The notes under the pieces: generated by a model
Told to the model about the DNA's origin: nothing
The model's database searches: none
What the model saw: the letters and a program-made list of their open reading frames with translations, nothing else
Translations under genes and position numbers: made by a program
NCBI GenBank assembly: GCA_900545865.1
Contig: URAN01000005.1
Coordinates: forward strand, 1-64,000
Length of the DNA: 64,000 bases
Source: an uncultured Eubacteriales bacterium
GTDB lineage: Bacteria; Bacillota; Clostridia; Monoglobales; Monoglobaceae
Direction of reading: 5' to 3'
Part shown: one piece after another, positions 24,141 to 31,397 of the stretch
How positions within the stretch are numbered: the first letter of the stretch is position 1
Layout: each line of letters begins with the position of its first letter

Positions 24141-26306
24141 ATGCTATGTCAATTTGAAAGATTAATTTATCCGCACGATGTCAGTACAGCAGCAAACGGA
24201 CAATATATGGTTGCCGTATACAATCCGTGTGAAAATGTTAAGGACAGTACCGGAAATGTTGTAACACAGGTAAAGGCCGTCGGATATTGCTTACCGACAG
24301 CAGACAATATCCGTTATGATATTCAAGGACACTGGAGCAAAAATTCCAAACACGGTATTCAGTTTGAGGTTGAAAACTACGAGGAGGTTATAACCCATAC
24401 CAAAGAAGGAATTATCGGATATCTTTCTTCGGGACAGATAAAGGGGATCGGTCCAAAGGTTGCAGAGAAAATCTACAATGTTTTCGGTAACGATTCACTT
24501 GATGTACTCGATAAAGAACCCGAAAAGCTTTTGCAGGTATCAGGTATCAGCCAAAACAAACTGAAAAAAATATATAATTCATATCTTGCCAACCGTGGTG
24601 CAAGAGATATTATTGCTTTTCTTATGCCGCACGGAATTACGGCGAATAAAGCCATAAAATTCTATCAGCATTACAAAGAAAAGACAATGAATATCGTGAG
24701 AAACCATCCGTATCAGCTTTGCGAGATTTCCGGTATTGGCTTTATCGAAGCCGACAAGATTGCTATGAGCTTCGGTTTGAGCAAAACATCAACCGAGCGT
24801 GCGGATCAGGCGTTGGTCTACACACTTATGAATGCAGAGAAAGACGGGCATATCTGTATGGAAAAGCACAAGTTTATCAGTGAGTGCCAAAAGCTGCTGA
24901 ATACACCTGAGCTTACCGAGCAGATGCTTGCAAACCGTGCGTCAAAACTTGTATATACAGGAAGGCTGGTTTCTTATGCCGGATTTGTGTATCGTTCTGA
25001 AATGGCTAAAACCGAATCGGATTTAGCATATCAGATTATAAAGCGCAAACGGAATGTGAAAGTTCCGAGCTACACTCACATTGATAAGGATATTGTTGAA
25101 ACCGAGAAAAAATTTAATGTTACATTTGCTGCCGAACAGCGTGAAGCAATAAAAGCGGCATTAACAAACGGCGTATCTATTATTACCGGAGGCCCGGGAA
25201 CAGGAAAAACAATGATTCAAAAAGCTATAATTGAGATCTATCGAAAAAACAATTCCGATAAGAACATTAAGTGCTGCGCACCGACAGGGCGTGCAGCGCG
25301 GAGAATGACTGAATCAACCGGTTTTGATGCTTCGACGATCCATAAGGCTCTGAATCTGTTTGCAGATGACTCCGGCAATTACAGTGAGCCTGAATTGCTG
25401 GATGCTGATTTTGTAATTGTAGACGAGGTATCAATGCTTGATATTCATATTGCGGGAATGTTGTTCGATGCACTAAAGCATAATTGCCAGATTGTCTTAA
25501 TCGGTGATTCGGAACAGCTTCCGTCGGTTGGTCCGGGAGCAGTGCTTTCGGAAATGATTGAAAGCAGGTGCGTTCCGACTGTCAGACTGGATACGGTATT
25601 CCGTCAAAACTCAGGCAGCAGAATTGCAGTCAATGCACGGTTAATACGACATGGTGATCATGAGCTTGAATACGGAGATGATTTTGAGTTTATAAACTCG
25701 CCGAATCTTGAAGAGTCCGCAAGAACTATGGTTGATACCTATATTCGTGAAACTTCAAAATACGGAATTGACAATGTTGCTTTGCTTACACCGTTTCGCA
25801 AAAAAACGGCAACCGGAGTTAATTCCATAAACGAATCGGTTCGTGAAATCATTAACCCCGGCGCAGGCGGTATAACATTCAGAAATCAAAGCTACCGTCA
25901 CGGAGACAAAGTAATGCAGATAAAAAACCATGAAGATGTCAACAACGGCGATATCGGTTATATAACCGATATTTCAAAGGTCGGAAACGATACCACGATA
26001 AGCATTGATTTCGGCAGCGGAAAAATAAAGGAATATGATATAAATGACATGGATCAGATAGATTTGGGTTATGCCTCTACGATACATAAATCGCAGGGTT
26101 CGGAATACAAGTCTGTTATTATCAATATTCAGAACGCACATTATATCATGCTCAACCGACCTCTTATCTATACTGCAATTACAAGAAGCAAGGAAAAAGT
26201 TATTATAATCGGTGATAAAAAAGCTCTGCATATGGCAATCTCAAAGTCTGAAATAAACCGGCGCGGGACTTGCCTTGCTATGCGGCTGATTGAATTATCA
26301 AAATAA
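24141..26306 (+). CDS. RecD2-like SF1 DNA helicase
   Basis: ATP-driven 5'-3' DNA helicase of 721 residues. N-terminal helix-hairpin-helix region (SGQIKGIGPKVAEKIYNVFG, QVSGISQNKL) as in RecD2; Walker A GGPGTGKT (350-357); CAPTGRAARRM (Ia); FVIVDEVSMLD (II); IGDSEQLPSVGPG (III); TVFRQ (IV); and the C-terminal UvrD_C_2 block YASTIHKSQGSEY and YTAITRSKEK (V-VI). Length is typical. RBS AAAGGAG. It follows the exonuclease by 14 bp, so unwinding and resection are probably linked. Confidence 0.92.
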   Translation: MLCQFERLIYPHDVSTAANGQYMVAVYNPCENVKDSTGNVVTQVKAVGYCLPTADNIRYDIQGHWSKNSKHGIQFEVENYEEVITHTKEGIIGYLSSGQIKGIGPKVAEKIYNVFGNDSLDVLDKEPEKLLQVSGISQNKLKKIYNSYLANRGARDIIAFLMPHGITANKAIKFYQHYKEKTMNIVRNHPYQLCEISGIGFIEADKIAMSFGLSKTSTERADQALVYTLMNAEKDGHICMEKHKFISECQKLLNTPELTEQMLANRASKLVYTGRLVSYAGFVYRSEMAKTESDLAYQIIKRKRNVKVPSYTHIDKDIVETEKKFNVTFAAEQREAIKAALTNGVSIITGGPGTGKTMIQKAIIEIYRKNNSDKNIKCCAPTGRAARRMTESTGFDASTIHKALNLFADDSGNYSEPELLDADFVIVDEVSMLDIHIAGMLFDALKHNCQIVLIGDSEQLPSVGPGAVLSEMIESRCVPTVRLDTVFRQNSGSRIAVNARLIRHGDHELEYGDDFEFINSPNLEESARTMVDTYIRETSKYGIDNVALLTPFRKKTATGVNSINESVREIINPGAGGITFRNQSYRHGDKVMQIKNHEDVNNGDIGYITDISKVGNDTTISIDFGSGKIKEYDINDMDQIDLGYASTIHKSQGSEYKSVIINIQNAHYIMLNRPLIYTAITRSKEKVIIIGDKKALHMAISKSEINRRGTCLAMRLIELSK

Positions 26307-26326
26307 GAAAGAAGGGACATATCAAA

Positions 26327-26779
26327 ATGGCTACACTTTTAGACAGGTACAGAACCAAAAAAGAAGCACTCACATCTCAAATTGCGGCGAACAGTCTGCC
26401 GCTTGAAGATAATTTTGTTATGCAGGAGTTGAATTATCGGATTTCGGTTTTGGAAACCCTACAAAGCTTTTGCAAAACTTCGCCTGTAACGATTGAAACA
26501 AAGGTCATTGCCTTCCATTTTCAATTGGTTGACAGGTACATTCACTTTCTTTTGGATGAGAGAATTTTCGGAACCAAAACCGATGAAAACGGGAAAAAGA
26601 AACGCAAAACTGCGTCTGATAGCTTAAAAAATGTGTTCAGCGATGCAGAGAAACAGTTTTCGTATTTTAATCCCAAAGGACAAAATGATTACAAAGACCG
26701 TATTGTACGCATGATAAACACATTTTTATGTGCTTGGGTGCAGTACAGAGAAACATTTATAGAAATCAAGGAGGCTTAA
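26327..26779 (+). CDS. Hypothetical protein (150 aa)
   Basis: Mainly helical and basic (DRYRTKKEALTSQIA, KKKRKTASDSLKNVFSDAEK). No family recognised. It lies between the helicase and the next gene with no gap (stop followed directly by ATG), so it is part of the recombination operon. Confidence 0.6.
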   Translation: MATLLDRYRTKKEALTSQIAANSLPLEDNFVMQELNYRISVLETLQSFCKTSPVTIETKVIAFHFQLVDRYIHFLLDERIFGTKTDENGKKKRKTASDSLKNVFSDAEKQFSYFNPKGQNDYKDRIVRMINTFLCAWVQYRETFIEIKEA

Positions 26780-27562
26780 ATGATGAGTCAGAATAACTCG
26801 AATGAAACTATTGCTATACAAAAAGCAAGAGGAATAATTGAAAAAATCAATGCAGTCGAAGAATTTGATCCTACTCCACTTGCTGTGGATTATACGGATT
26901 TGAAAACAGGCGAAACAATGAAGCGCCTGCCCGTTATGATTCAGATTGCATGGTTCAAGCTTAAATATCCTGAAAGCAAAATTGCCGTTCAGGTAACGAA
27001 AGAAAAGGAGTATTTTGTTGCAAAGGCGAGAATATATGCAAATTATAAGGATCCGGTGGATTGCTATCTTTCCGAAGCGTCGGCATCGCGGACATATTCC
27101 GAAGAAAATCCGTCAGTTTCTCCGAGAGAGTGGGCGCAGACAGCAGCAATCGGCATTGCACTTCGCAATGCCGGGTTCGGTTTGCAGTTTCAAATTGCCG
27201 GTGAAGTCTTTGATTCGATTACTCCGAATGAATTTGAACAAACTCCGGCAAAACAGAGTGATACTCAAAACGATCTCGCAAGCACAGAGAGTACGGGTCC
27301 CGAGACCGATTCATCACAGAACCCGGAAAGTGAGTATACTGCTGAAGATTATACGGCAGAACTGACCGATGAGGAAAAGCTTGAAAAAGCATATCAGACA
27401 CTATGCCCTATAACAAAATACAGCGGTAAAACCTTGGCGGAAGTTCTTACGGTAGATCCTCATGCTCTGGTGTGGGTTGCAAACAAATACAAAGGCAATC
27501 CGGAAATCAGCGAGGCTGCAAAGTTGATATGCGAGCATGCGCTGAGCGAAAATAATGAATAA
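26780..27562 (+). CDS. Putative ssDNA annealing or processing protein with ExoX-like C-terminal motif
   Basis: A 260-residue protein. The N-terminal 140 residues (LPVMIQIAWFKLKYPES, VAKARIYANY, AAIGIALRNAGFG) have the outline of phage Rad52-like/Sak annealing proteins, where a similar A-x-G-x-A-L-x-x-A-G-x-G motif closes the domain. A Ser/Thr/Glu linker follows, then a 60-residue domain (KYSGKTLAEVLTVDPHALVW) like the small C-terminal module found in ExoX-type and RPA-like proteins. Context (exonuclease, helicase, SSB) supports recombination, but the family assignment is inference. GGAGG precedes the ATG. Confidence 0.5.
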   Translation: MMSQNNSNETIAIQKARGIIEKINAVEEFDPTPLAVDYTDLKTGETMKRLPVMIQIAWFKLKYPESKIAVQVTKEKEYFVAKARIYANYKDPVDCYLSEASASRTYSEENPSVSPREWAQTAAIGIALRNAGFGLQFQIAGEVFDSITPNEFEQTPAKQSDTQNDLASTESTGPETDSSQNPESEYTAEDYTAELTDEEKLEKAYQTLCPITKYSGKTLAEVLTVDPHALVWVANKYKGNPEISEAAKLICEHALSENNE

Positions 27563-27615
27563 AGCAAGTCAAAATACGAGGGTGGCATTATGCCACTCTC
27601 GGAAAGGAGGACGAA

Positions 27616-28686
27616 ATGAGACGATTCAGTATGCTTGAGGTTATATCCATACTCGGATTGCCTATGCCGCGAAACGGACGCAGCTCATATAATATAAGCT
27701 GCCCATATTGCGACACAAAACCAAAGCAAAAGCATTTGAATATTAACCTAAAAAAAGAGGTTTACAGATGCCCAAAATGTGGCGAACACGGCGGTATTTT
27801 TGATTTATACTCATTGCTTTCGGGCGTGCCGAGAGATAAGGTTCTTGATGACCTTATAAATCGAACAGAGCCGCATGAAAAAACAGAGCATAAACCAAAG
27901 TATATTGGCTCGGTGGATATTCCGGATTTGGAAAGTCCTCTTGCTGATGTTGAAACGCGACATCTGGTATATTCTTCGCTGTTGTCTAAACTGACATTGG
28001 CGTCCAATCACAAGGAGAATTTGCTTAATCGCGGATTAAATGAAGATGTCATTGCACGACTGGGTTACAAATCTACTCCGGCTATCGGTATGACAGCAAT
28101 AGCAAAAAAGATTGCAGATGAAGGATTGAACCCTTCAGGTGTTCCCGGTTTTTATCGGTTAGATAACAATGATTGGACCTTTGTGAACGAACAAAGAGGA
28201 ATTTTAATTCCGGTCTGCGATGAGCATAGAAAAATTCAAGCGATGCAAATACGGCGTGATAATGTTCAAAAAAGAAAGTTCCGTTGGTTTTCCAGTGTGG
28301 ATAGAAAAGACGGACGGCATGCTGAAGGCTGGACTCATATTGCAGGTCCGATACGCTCTCTTATGCTGATAACGGAAGGGCCTATGAAAGCCGATATTAT
28401 TCACGAGCTTTCAGGTCATTCTGTTATTGCTATACCGGGAGTTAATTCACTGACTCAGCTGAAGGATACGATTATAAGACTTCGTGAACTCGGCATCAGA
28501 GAACTTATGACTGCTTTTGATATGGATTATCTTACAAATCCGAATGTTCAAAAAGCCTTCGCAGATTTATCATCACTTCTTGGTGAAATCGGTATTCCAT
28601 TCGGAACATATCTATGGAATCCCGAATACAAGGGGCTTGATGATTATATGCACGCTTTTCTTATGCGTTTTAATAAATCCGAGTAA
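27616..28686 (+). CDS. CHC2-type zinc finger and Toprim (DUF3854-like) primase-like protein
   Basis: A 356-residue protein. N-terminal zinc finger CPYC (29-32) and CPKC (52-55), like DnaG CHC2; a linker; then a Toprim-like region with LITEGPMKADIIHEL (Glu in TEG) and LMTAFDMD (DxD). The RNA polymerase core of DnaG between these is not obvious, so it may be a primase-like or helicase-loading protein. GGAAAGGAGG before the ATG. It ends the recombination/replication operon and, with SSB, helicase and ligase, gives the element a partial replication kit. Confidence 0.78.
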   Translation: MRRFSMLEVISILGLPMPRNGRSSYNISCPYCDTKPKQKHLNINLKKEVYRCPKCGEHGGIFDLYSLLSGVPRDKVLDDLINRTEPHEKTEHKPKYIGSVDIPDLESPLADVETRHLVYSSLLSKLTLASNHKENLLNRGLNEDVIARLGYKSTPAIGMTAIAKKIADEGLNPSGVPGFYRLDNNDWTFVNEQRGILIPVCDEHRKIQAMQIRRDNVQKRKFRWFSSVDRKDGRHAEGWTHIAGPIRSLMLITEGPMKADIIHELSGHSVIAIPGVNSLTQLKDTIIRLRELGIRELMTAFDMDYLTNPNVQKAFADLSSLLGEIGIPFGTYLWNPEYKGLDDYMHAFLMRFNKSE

Positions 28687-28689
28687 AAG

Positions 28690-28718
28690 TTGCATTTATC
28701 CCGAGGTTGGTGTATAAT
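28690..28718 (+). promoter_or_regulatory. Promoter of the antitoxin-like gene
   Basis: TTGCAT 28690-28695 and TATAAT 28713-28718, spacer 17; lies just after the primase-like gene. Confidence 0.65.
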
Positions 28719-28735
28719 TACGGTAGGTGATGATT

Positions 28736-28945
28736 ATGATAAAAATTACGGTTGAAGAACTGAAATCGGATTTTGATAAGTTTTTTCATATGGTTCAATG
28801 CGGTGAGAAAATTATCATTGTTTCCGAAAAATCAATTCCTATACTTCTTTCTTCGTGCGGCAGTATTTCGGATTCGGTTACAGGCGTTCTTGCCAACGAC
28901 TATGATGATAAGGAACTTATGAAAGAAAAATACAACAAAGAGTAA
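28736..28945 (+). CDS. Phd/YefM-like antitoxin, no toxin partner
   Basis: A 69-residue protein. Residues 1-40 (MIKITVEELKSDFDKFFHMV, QCGEKIIIVSEKSIPILLS) match the Phd/YefM fold, which binds DNA and neutralises a partner toxin through its C-terminus. The tail is short and acidic/basic. No toxin gene (Doc, YoeB, PIN) follows: a terminator comes 38 bp later. RBS GGTGATG; several in-frame starts cluster here and I chose the one best spaced. Confidence 0.6.
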   Translation: MIKITVEELKSDFDKFFHMVQCGEKIIIVSEKSIPILLSSCGSISDSVTGVLANDYDDKELMKEKYNKE

Positions 28946-28982
28946 ATTACTGTCAATGGATTGATATCCTAAGTTTGCTTTT

Positions 28983-29010
28983 AAGAGGTGGGTGATATGC
29001 TCGCCTCTTT
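28983..29010 (+). terminator. Intrinsic terminator after the antitoxin-like gene
   Basis: AAGAGGTGGG ... CTCGCCTCTT followed by TTTTT. Confidence 0.8.
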
Positions 29011-29032
29011 TTTATATGTATTTTAACGAAAA

Positions 29033-29194
29033 TATGATTGGGAAAAGGTTGAAGAATTTATTCGCAAGTTAATAGATGAAAAGCTGTCTTCTGTGCAGGT
29101 TTCTAATGAAATCGGGATGGAGATTGAGAAAATAGACAAGGAAAGTTTAGAGGAAGATGTTGCAAGAATGCTTGAAAATATAAATTTGTTTTAA
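29033..29194 (+). pseudogene. C-terminal gene remnant without a start
   Basis: Open frame of 53 codons (YDWEKVEEFIRKLIDEKLSS, then VSNEIGMEIEKID ... MLENINLF) ended by TAA. An in-frame TAA lies just upstream and no good start exists before the conserved-looking part. It is probably the tail of a deleted gene; family unknown. Confidence 0.4.
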
Positions 29195-29200
29195 CGCTTA

Positions 29201-29243
29201 ACAGATAAGTCTACTGCATTGACAGTAGACTTATCTGTCTTTT
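29201..29243. terminator. Long perfect hairpin, probable terminator
   Basis: ACAGATAAGTCTACTG (29201-29216) and its exact complement (29223-29238), followed by CTTTTC. A 16-bp arm is long for an intrinsic terminator; it could act in both directions. Confidence 0.7.
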
Positions 29244-29361
29244 CAAGCATTTTATATGTTAAATATAGCTTAAATTCTACTGACAGAGCATAAATCCGCT
29301 TTATACTTTCTTCAAAATTACGGTCTGTTATAGTAAAATATATTATGAGGAGATGAACAAA

Positions 29362-29709
29362 ATGGATTATGTAGTTTTTGGTGAAAATGTTAGAAGGTAT
29401 AGAAAGCTTGCAAATATGACTCAAGAAAGCCTTGCCGAAATGTGCGAATGCAGTATAGGTCATATCGGGCATATAGAAAACGGAAATAATAAGCCGAGTT
29501 TGGATATTGCAGTTAAAATTGCAAATTCATTGGGTGTTACGATAGATCAGTTGATGGTTGAAAATTATTTGTACCCGGAAAAAGTGTATCTGAACGAGGT
29601 TGCAGATATTATAAATACTTTCCCTGTCAAGGAACGGATTGTTGTGTGTGAAAGTATTAAGAATATTGTTGAATCAGTGGATTATATTATACACAGCAAA
29701 AAAAGATGA
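29362..29709 (+). CDS. XRE-family helix-turn-helix regulator
   Basis: A 115-residue DNA-binding protein with a Cro/CI helix-turn-helix at 6-62 (ANMTQESLAEMCECSIGHIG, HIENGNNKPSLDIAVKIANS) and a short helical tail. AGGAG lies 11 nt before ATG 29362; the in-frame ATG at 29353 is too close to that site. Located just upstream of the sigma-factor leader, so it is a likely controller of the regulatory and recombinase genes. Confidence 0.88.
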   Translation: MDYVVFGENVRRYRKLANMTQESLAEMCECSIGHIGHIENGNNKPSLDIAVKIANSLGVTIDQLMVENYLYPEKVYLNEVADIINTFPVKERIVVCESIKNIVESVDYIIHSKKR

Positions 29710-29815
29710 GGGAAATTAAATATGTTGAGGAGATGTTGCTAACAGAAAAATAACATTATGCTTGTTATTATATAAAGGCCTTACATATGTTACCTTGGCT
29801 TTTTATTGCCTTTTG

Positions 29816-29855
29816 CGACTATGTTGCGTTCATACGCAATATGGTCGTTTTTTAT
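29816..29855 (+). terminator. Leader terminator (attenuator) before the sigma-like gene
   Basis: A 14-bp stem CGACTATGTTGCGT / ACGCAATATGGTCG with two G-U pairs, then TTTTTT. It lies 136 bp before the start codon inside the 280-bp untranslated region (29710-29990), as in attenuated Tn916-type leaders. Confidence 0.75.
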
Positions 29856-29930
29856 TTTATTGCAAAGGGGGTGATTCCGATGTTCTGATCCCTGTGATTA
29901 CAAGCGGTACTTATGAAATTAAAAATCACA

Positions 29931-29973
29931 GCATACCATCGTGGTATGTTGTATCCCTGCTATGGTGGTATGC
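29931..29973 (+). promoter_or_regulatory. Mutually exclusive hairpins next to the sigma-gene ribosome site
   Basis: GCATACCA (29931-29938) can pair with TGGTATG (29942-29948) or with TGGTATGC (29966-29973). The second choice ends 6 nt before GGAGG (29979). Switching between them could control translation. Confidence 0.5.
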
Positions 29974-29990
29974 CAAACGGAGGTATAGCA

Positions 29991-30401
29991 ATGCACCATA
30001 CAGAGGAATACAAAAATCACGATGAACTGAAAGGCAGATTTACGGTTTGGCTTGAAAAGGTTGTCAGAAACGCAAAAATCAATTACATAAAAAGACTCAA
30101 AAGGCAACCTCCTACTCTATATCTGGAAGAAATACCGGAATCAGCATTACCGGCACAGAATTTAGCCGCCGATGCATATACGAAATCAGAATTTGAGTTT
30201 GAGGAAGAAAGACTTGCAGAGGCTTTTTCAAAGCTGCCGCTTATGCGTAAACGCATCCTGACTATGTTATTTGTAGAAAACATAGGTCCGGATGAAATAT
30301 CAAAAAATCTAAACTGTTCACCGCAATATGTCTATAACCAGAGATATAAGGCATTGAAAGCTTTGAGGAATGAGCTTGATAAGGACGGTGAGCAGTCATG
30401 A
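29991..30401 (+). CDS. Sigma-70-like regulator of conjugative-transposon type
   Basis: A 136-residue protein with a region 4-like helix-turn-helix (LPLMRKRILTMLFVENIGPD, EISKNLNCSPQYVYNQRYKA) and a shorter N-terminal helix that could be region 2-like. Similar small sigma-like proteins, followed by the HTH_16 gene, occur in Tn916/Tn1549-type elements (orf7/orf8 pair). ATG chosen because GGAGG lies 8 nt upstream; longer in-frame starts lie in the structured leader. Overlaps the next gene by 4 bp. It may direct transcription of excision genes. Confidence 0.8.
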   Translation: MHHTEEYKNHDELKGRFTVWLEKVVRNAKINYIKRLKRQPPTLYLEEIPESALPAQNLAADAYTKSEFEFEEERLAEAFSKLPLMRKRILTMLFVENIGPDEISKNLNCSPQYVYNQRYKALKALRNELDKDGEQS

Positions 30402-30589
30402 CCAATATCGAATTTAAAAACATACTGACGGCAGCAGTTGCCGGAGAACATTATGCGCTTGAAATAATACTGGAACACTATTCTCCGCTTATCAACCGGT
30501 ATTCTGTCATTGACGGAAAGCTTGATGAGGATCTGAGACAGTATATTCTGATGCATATAGCTTTAAACATTGGTAAGTTCTCCATTTAA
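30398..30589 (+). CDS. HTH_16 conjugative-transposon-like helix-turn-helix protein
   Basis: A 63-residue protein matching the Tn916 Orf8-like pattern: YALEIILEHYSPLINRYS, then IDGKLDEDLRQYILMHIALN, ending IGKFSI. The family always accompanies a small sigma-like protein, as here (4-bp overlap), and is thought to act with it in transcription control. A short hairpin (AGAGCAGCTCTC...GGGCTGCTC, 30593-30619) follows. Confidence 0.85.
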   Translation: MTNIEFKNILTAAVAGEHYALEIILEHYSPLINRYSVIDGKLDEDLRQYILMHIALNIGKFSI

Positions 30590-30989
30590 CGCAGAGCAGC
30601 TCTCGTAAGAGGGCTGCTCAAACTTTTGAAAAATTTTTTCTAATACCGATTAGATTATATAAAAAGCCGTTGTTCTTATAGGTGAAGACATCTCCTGATC
30701 TTTGAAAACAGAATATTGTCCGAACCGATACATTCTTCTGTTGATAGCGGCTATCCGTTTGCCCGGCAAGCAGAACCAAGAGTAATAATATACGGGTTGC
30801 AACCGTATTTCGCCATGACGCAACAGGAGGTATAATGATACTTCTGTAAAACGCAGCTCGGCCACAGTGAAGGCAGAGAGATGAAATTTCTATGGACTCG
30901 CAAGCTACGAGCGTCGGGGAAGGAATTTTTGCATAAACACTGCACAAAAAGGAAACAATTAGATATGGTACAAGGAAGGTGAAACAATA
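30590..30989 (+). other. 400-bp region without a plausible gene, possible structured RNA or cis site
   Basis: Only antisense open frames occur here, with no ribosome sites. It holds a near-perfect palindrome around GGTTGCAACC (about 30792-30810), GATAGCGGCTATC, and CTCG ... CGAG pairs near 30897-30912. The part 30820-30930 is compositionally different (mixed, non-coding). Candidates are an origin of transfer or replication, a structured RNA, or a recombinase-associated site; I cannot decide. Confidence 0.45.
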
Positions 30990-31250
30990 ATGAGCAATAC
31001 CAATAATCCCATTTTAGGCAAGGATTATATTGATCGCTCAAAATTGAAGGATATTAAAGATATTGAGATTGATACCTCAATTCCTTGCAAAGAGCGAATC
31101 AAGAAATATGTCGAACAAATCGGCAATCCGTACTGTTATTTGGATAACGGCATTGTAGTTGAAATCGGGTACACAGATACGCAGGTTTCTCTGCAAGATC
31201 GACTTCTTGCATATGTCAGCAGTATAGGAAACAGGGGAAATTTGATTTAA
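30990..31250 (+). CDS. DUF6870-like small protein
   Basis: An 86-residue protein. The pattern IDTSIPCKERIKKYVEQIGN, PYCYLDNGIVVEI, TQVSLQDRLLAYVSSI resembles a small conserved family (DUF6870 by memory) found on Clostridia conjugative elements, of unknown function. AAGGAAGG before the ATG. The recombinase promoter follows 31 bp later. Confidence 0.55.
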   Translation: MSNTNNPILGKDYIDRSKLKDIKDIEIDTSIPCKERIKKYVEQIGNPYCYLDNGIVVEIGYTDTQVSLQDRLLAYVSSIGNRGNLI

Positions 31251-31281
31251 TCGGTAATGTTTGCAAAAGGCTGCGCCGGCA

Positions 31282-31310
31282 TTGACATTTTGCGTAAAAA
31301 GTGATATAAT
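31282..31310 (+). promoter_or_regulatory. Promoter of the recombinase operon
   Basis: TTGACA 31282-31287 and TATAAT 31305-31310, spacer 17: near-consensus sigma-A. The 87-nt leader holds a small ATGAC/GTCAT hairpin and ends in AAGGAGG. Confidence 0.9.
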
Positions 31311-31397
31311 AAGTGCGGTTAATGAAATGACAAAATGCGTCATAGCGGTAGACACCGAAAACAAATTTCCTTGAAATAAAAGGAGGTTTGTTTTATT

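Noticed and set aside
29762..30025. 87-codon open frame before the sigma-like gene
   Set aside because: It covers the attenuator terminator and switching hairpins, has no ribosome site and overlaps the sigma-like start out of frame.
30618..31041. Minus-strand open frames in the gene-free block
   Set aside because: No ribosome sites, no motifs, and they run antisense into the DUF6870-like gene.
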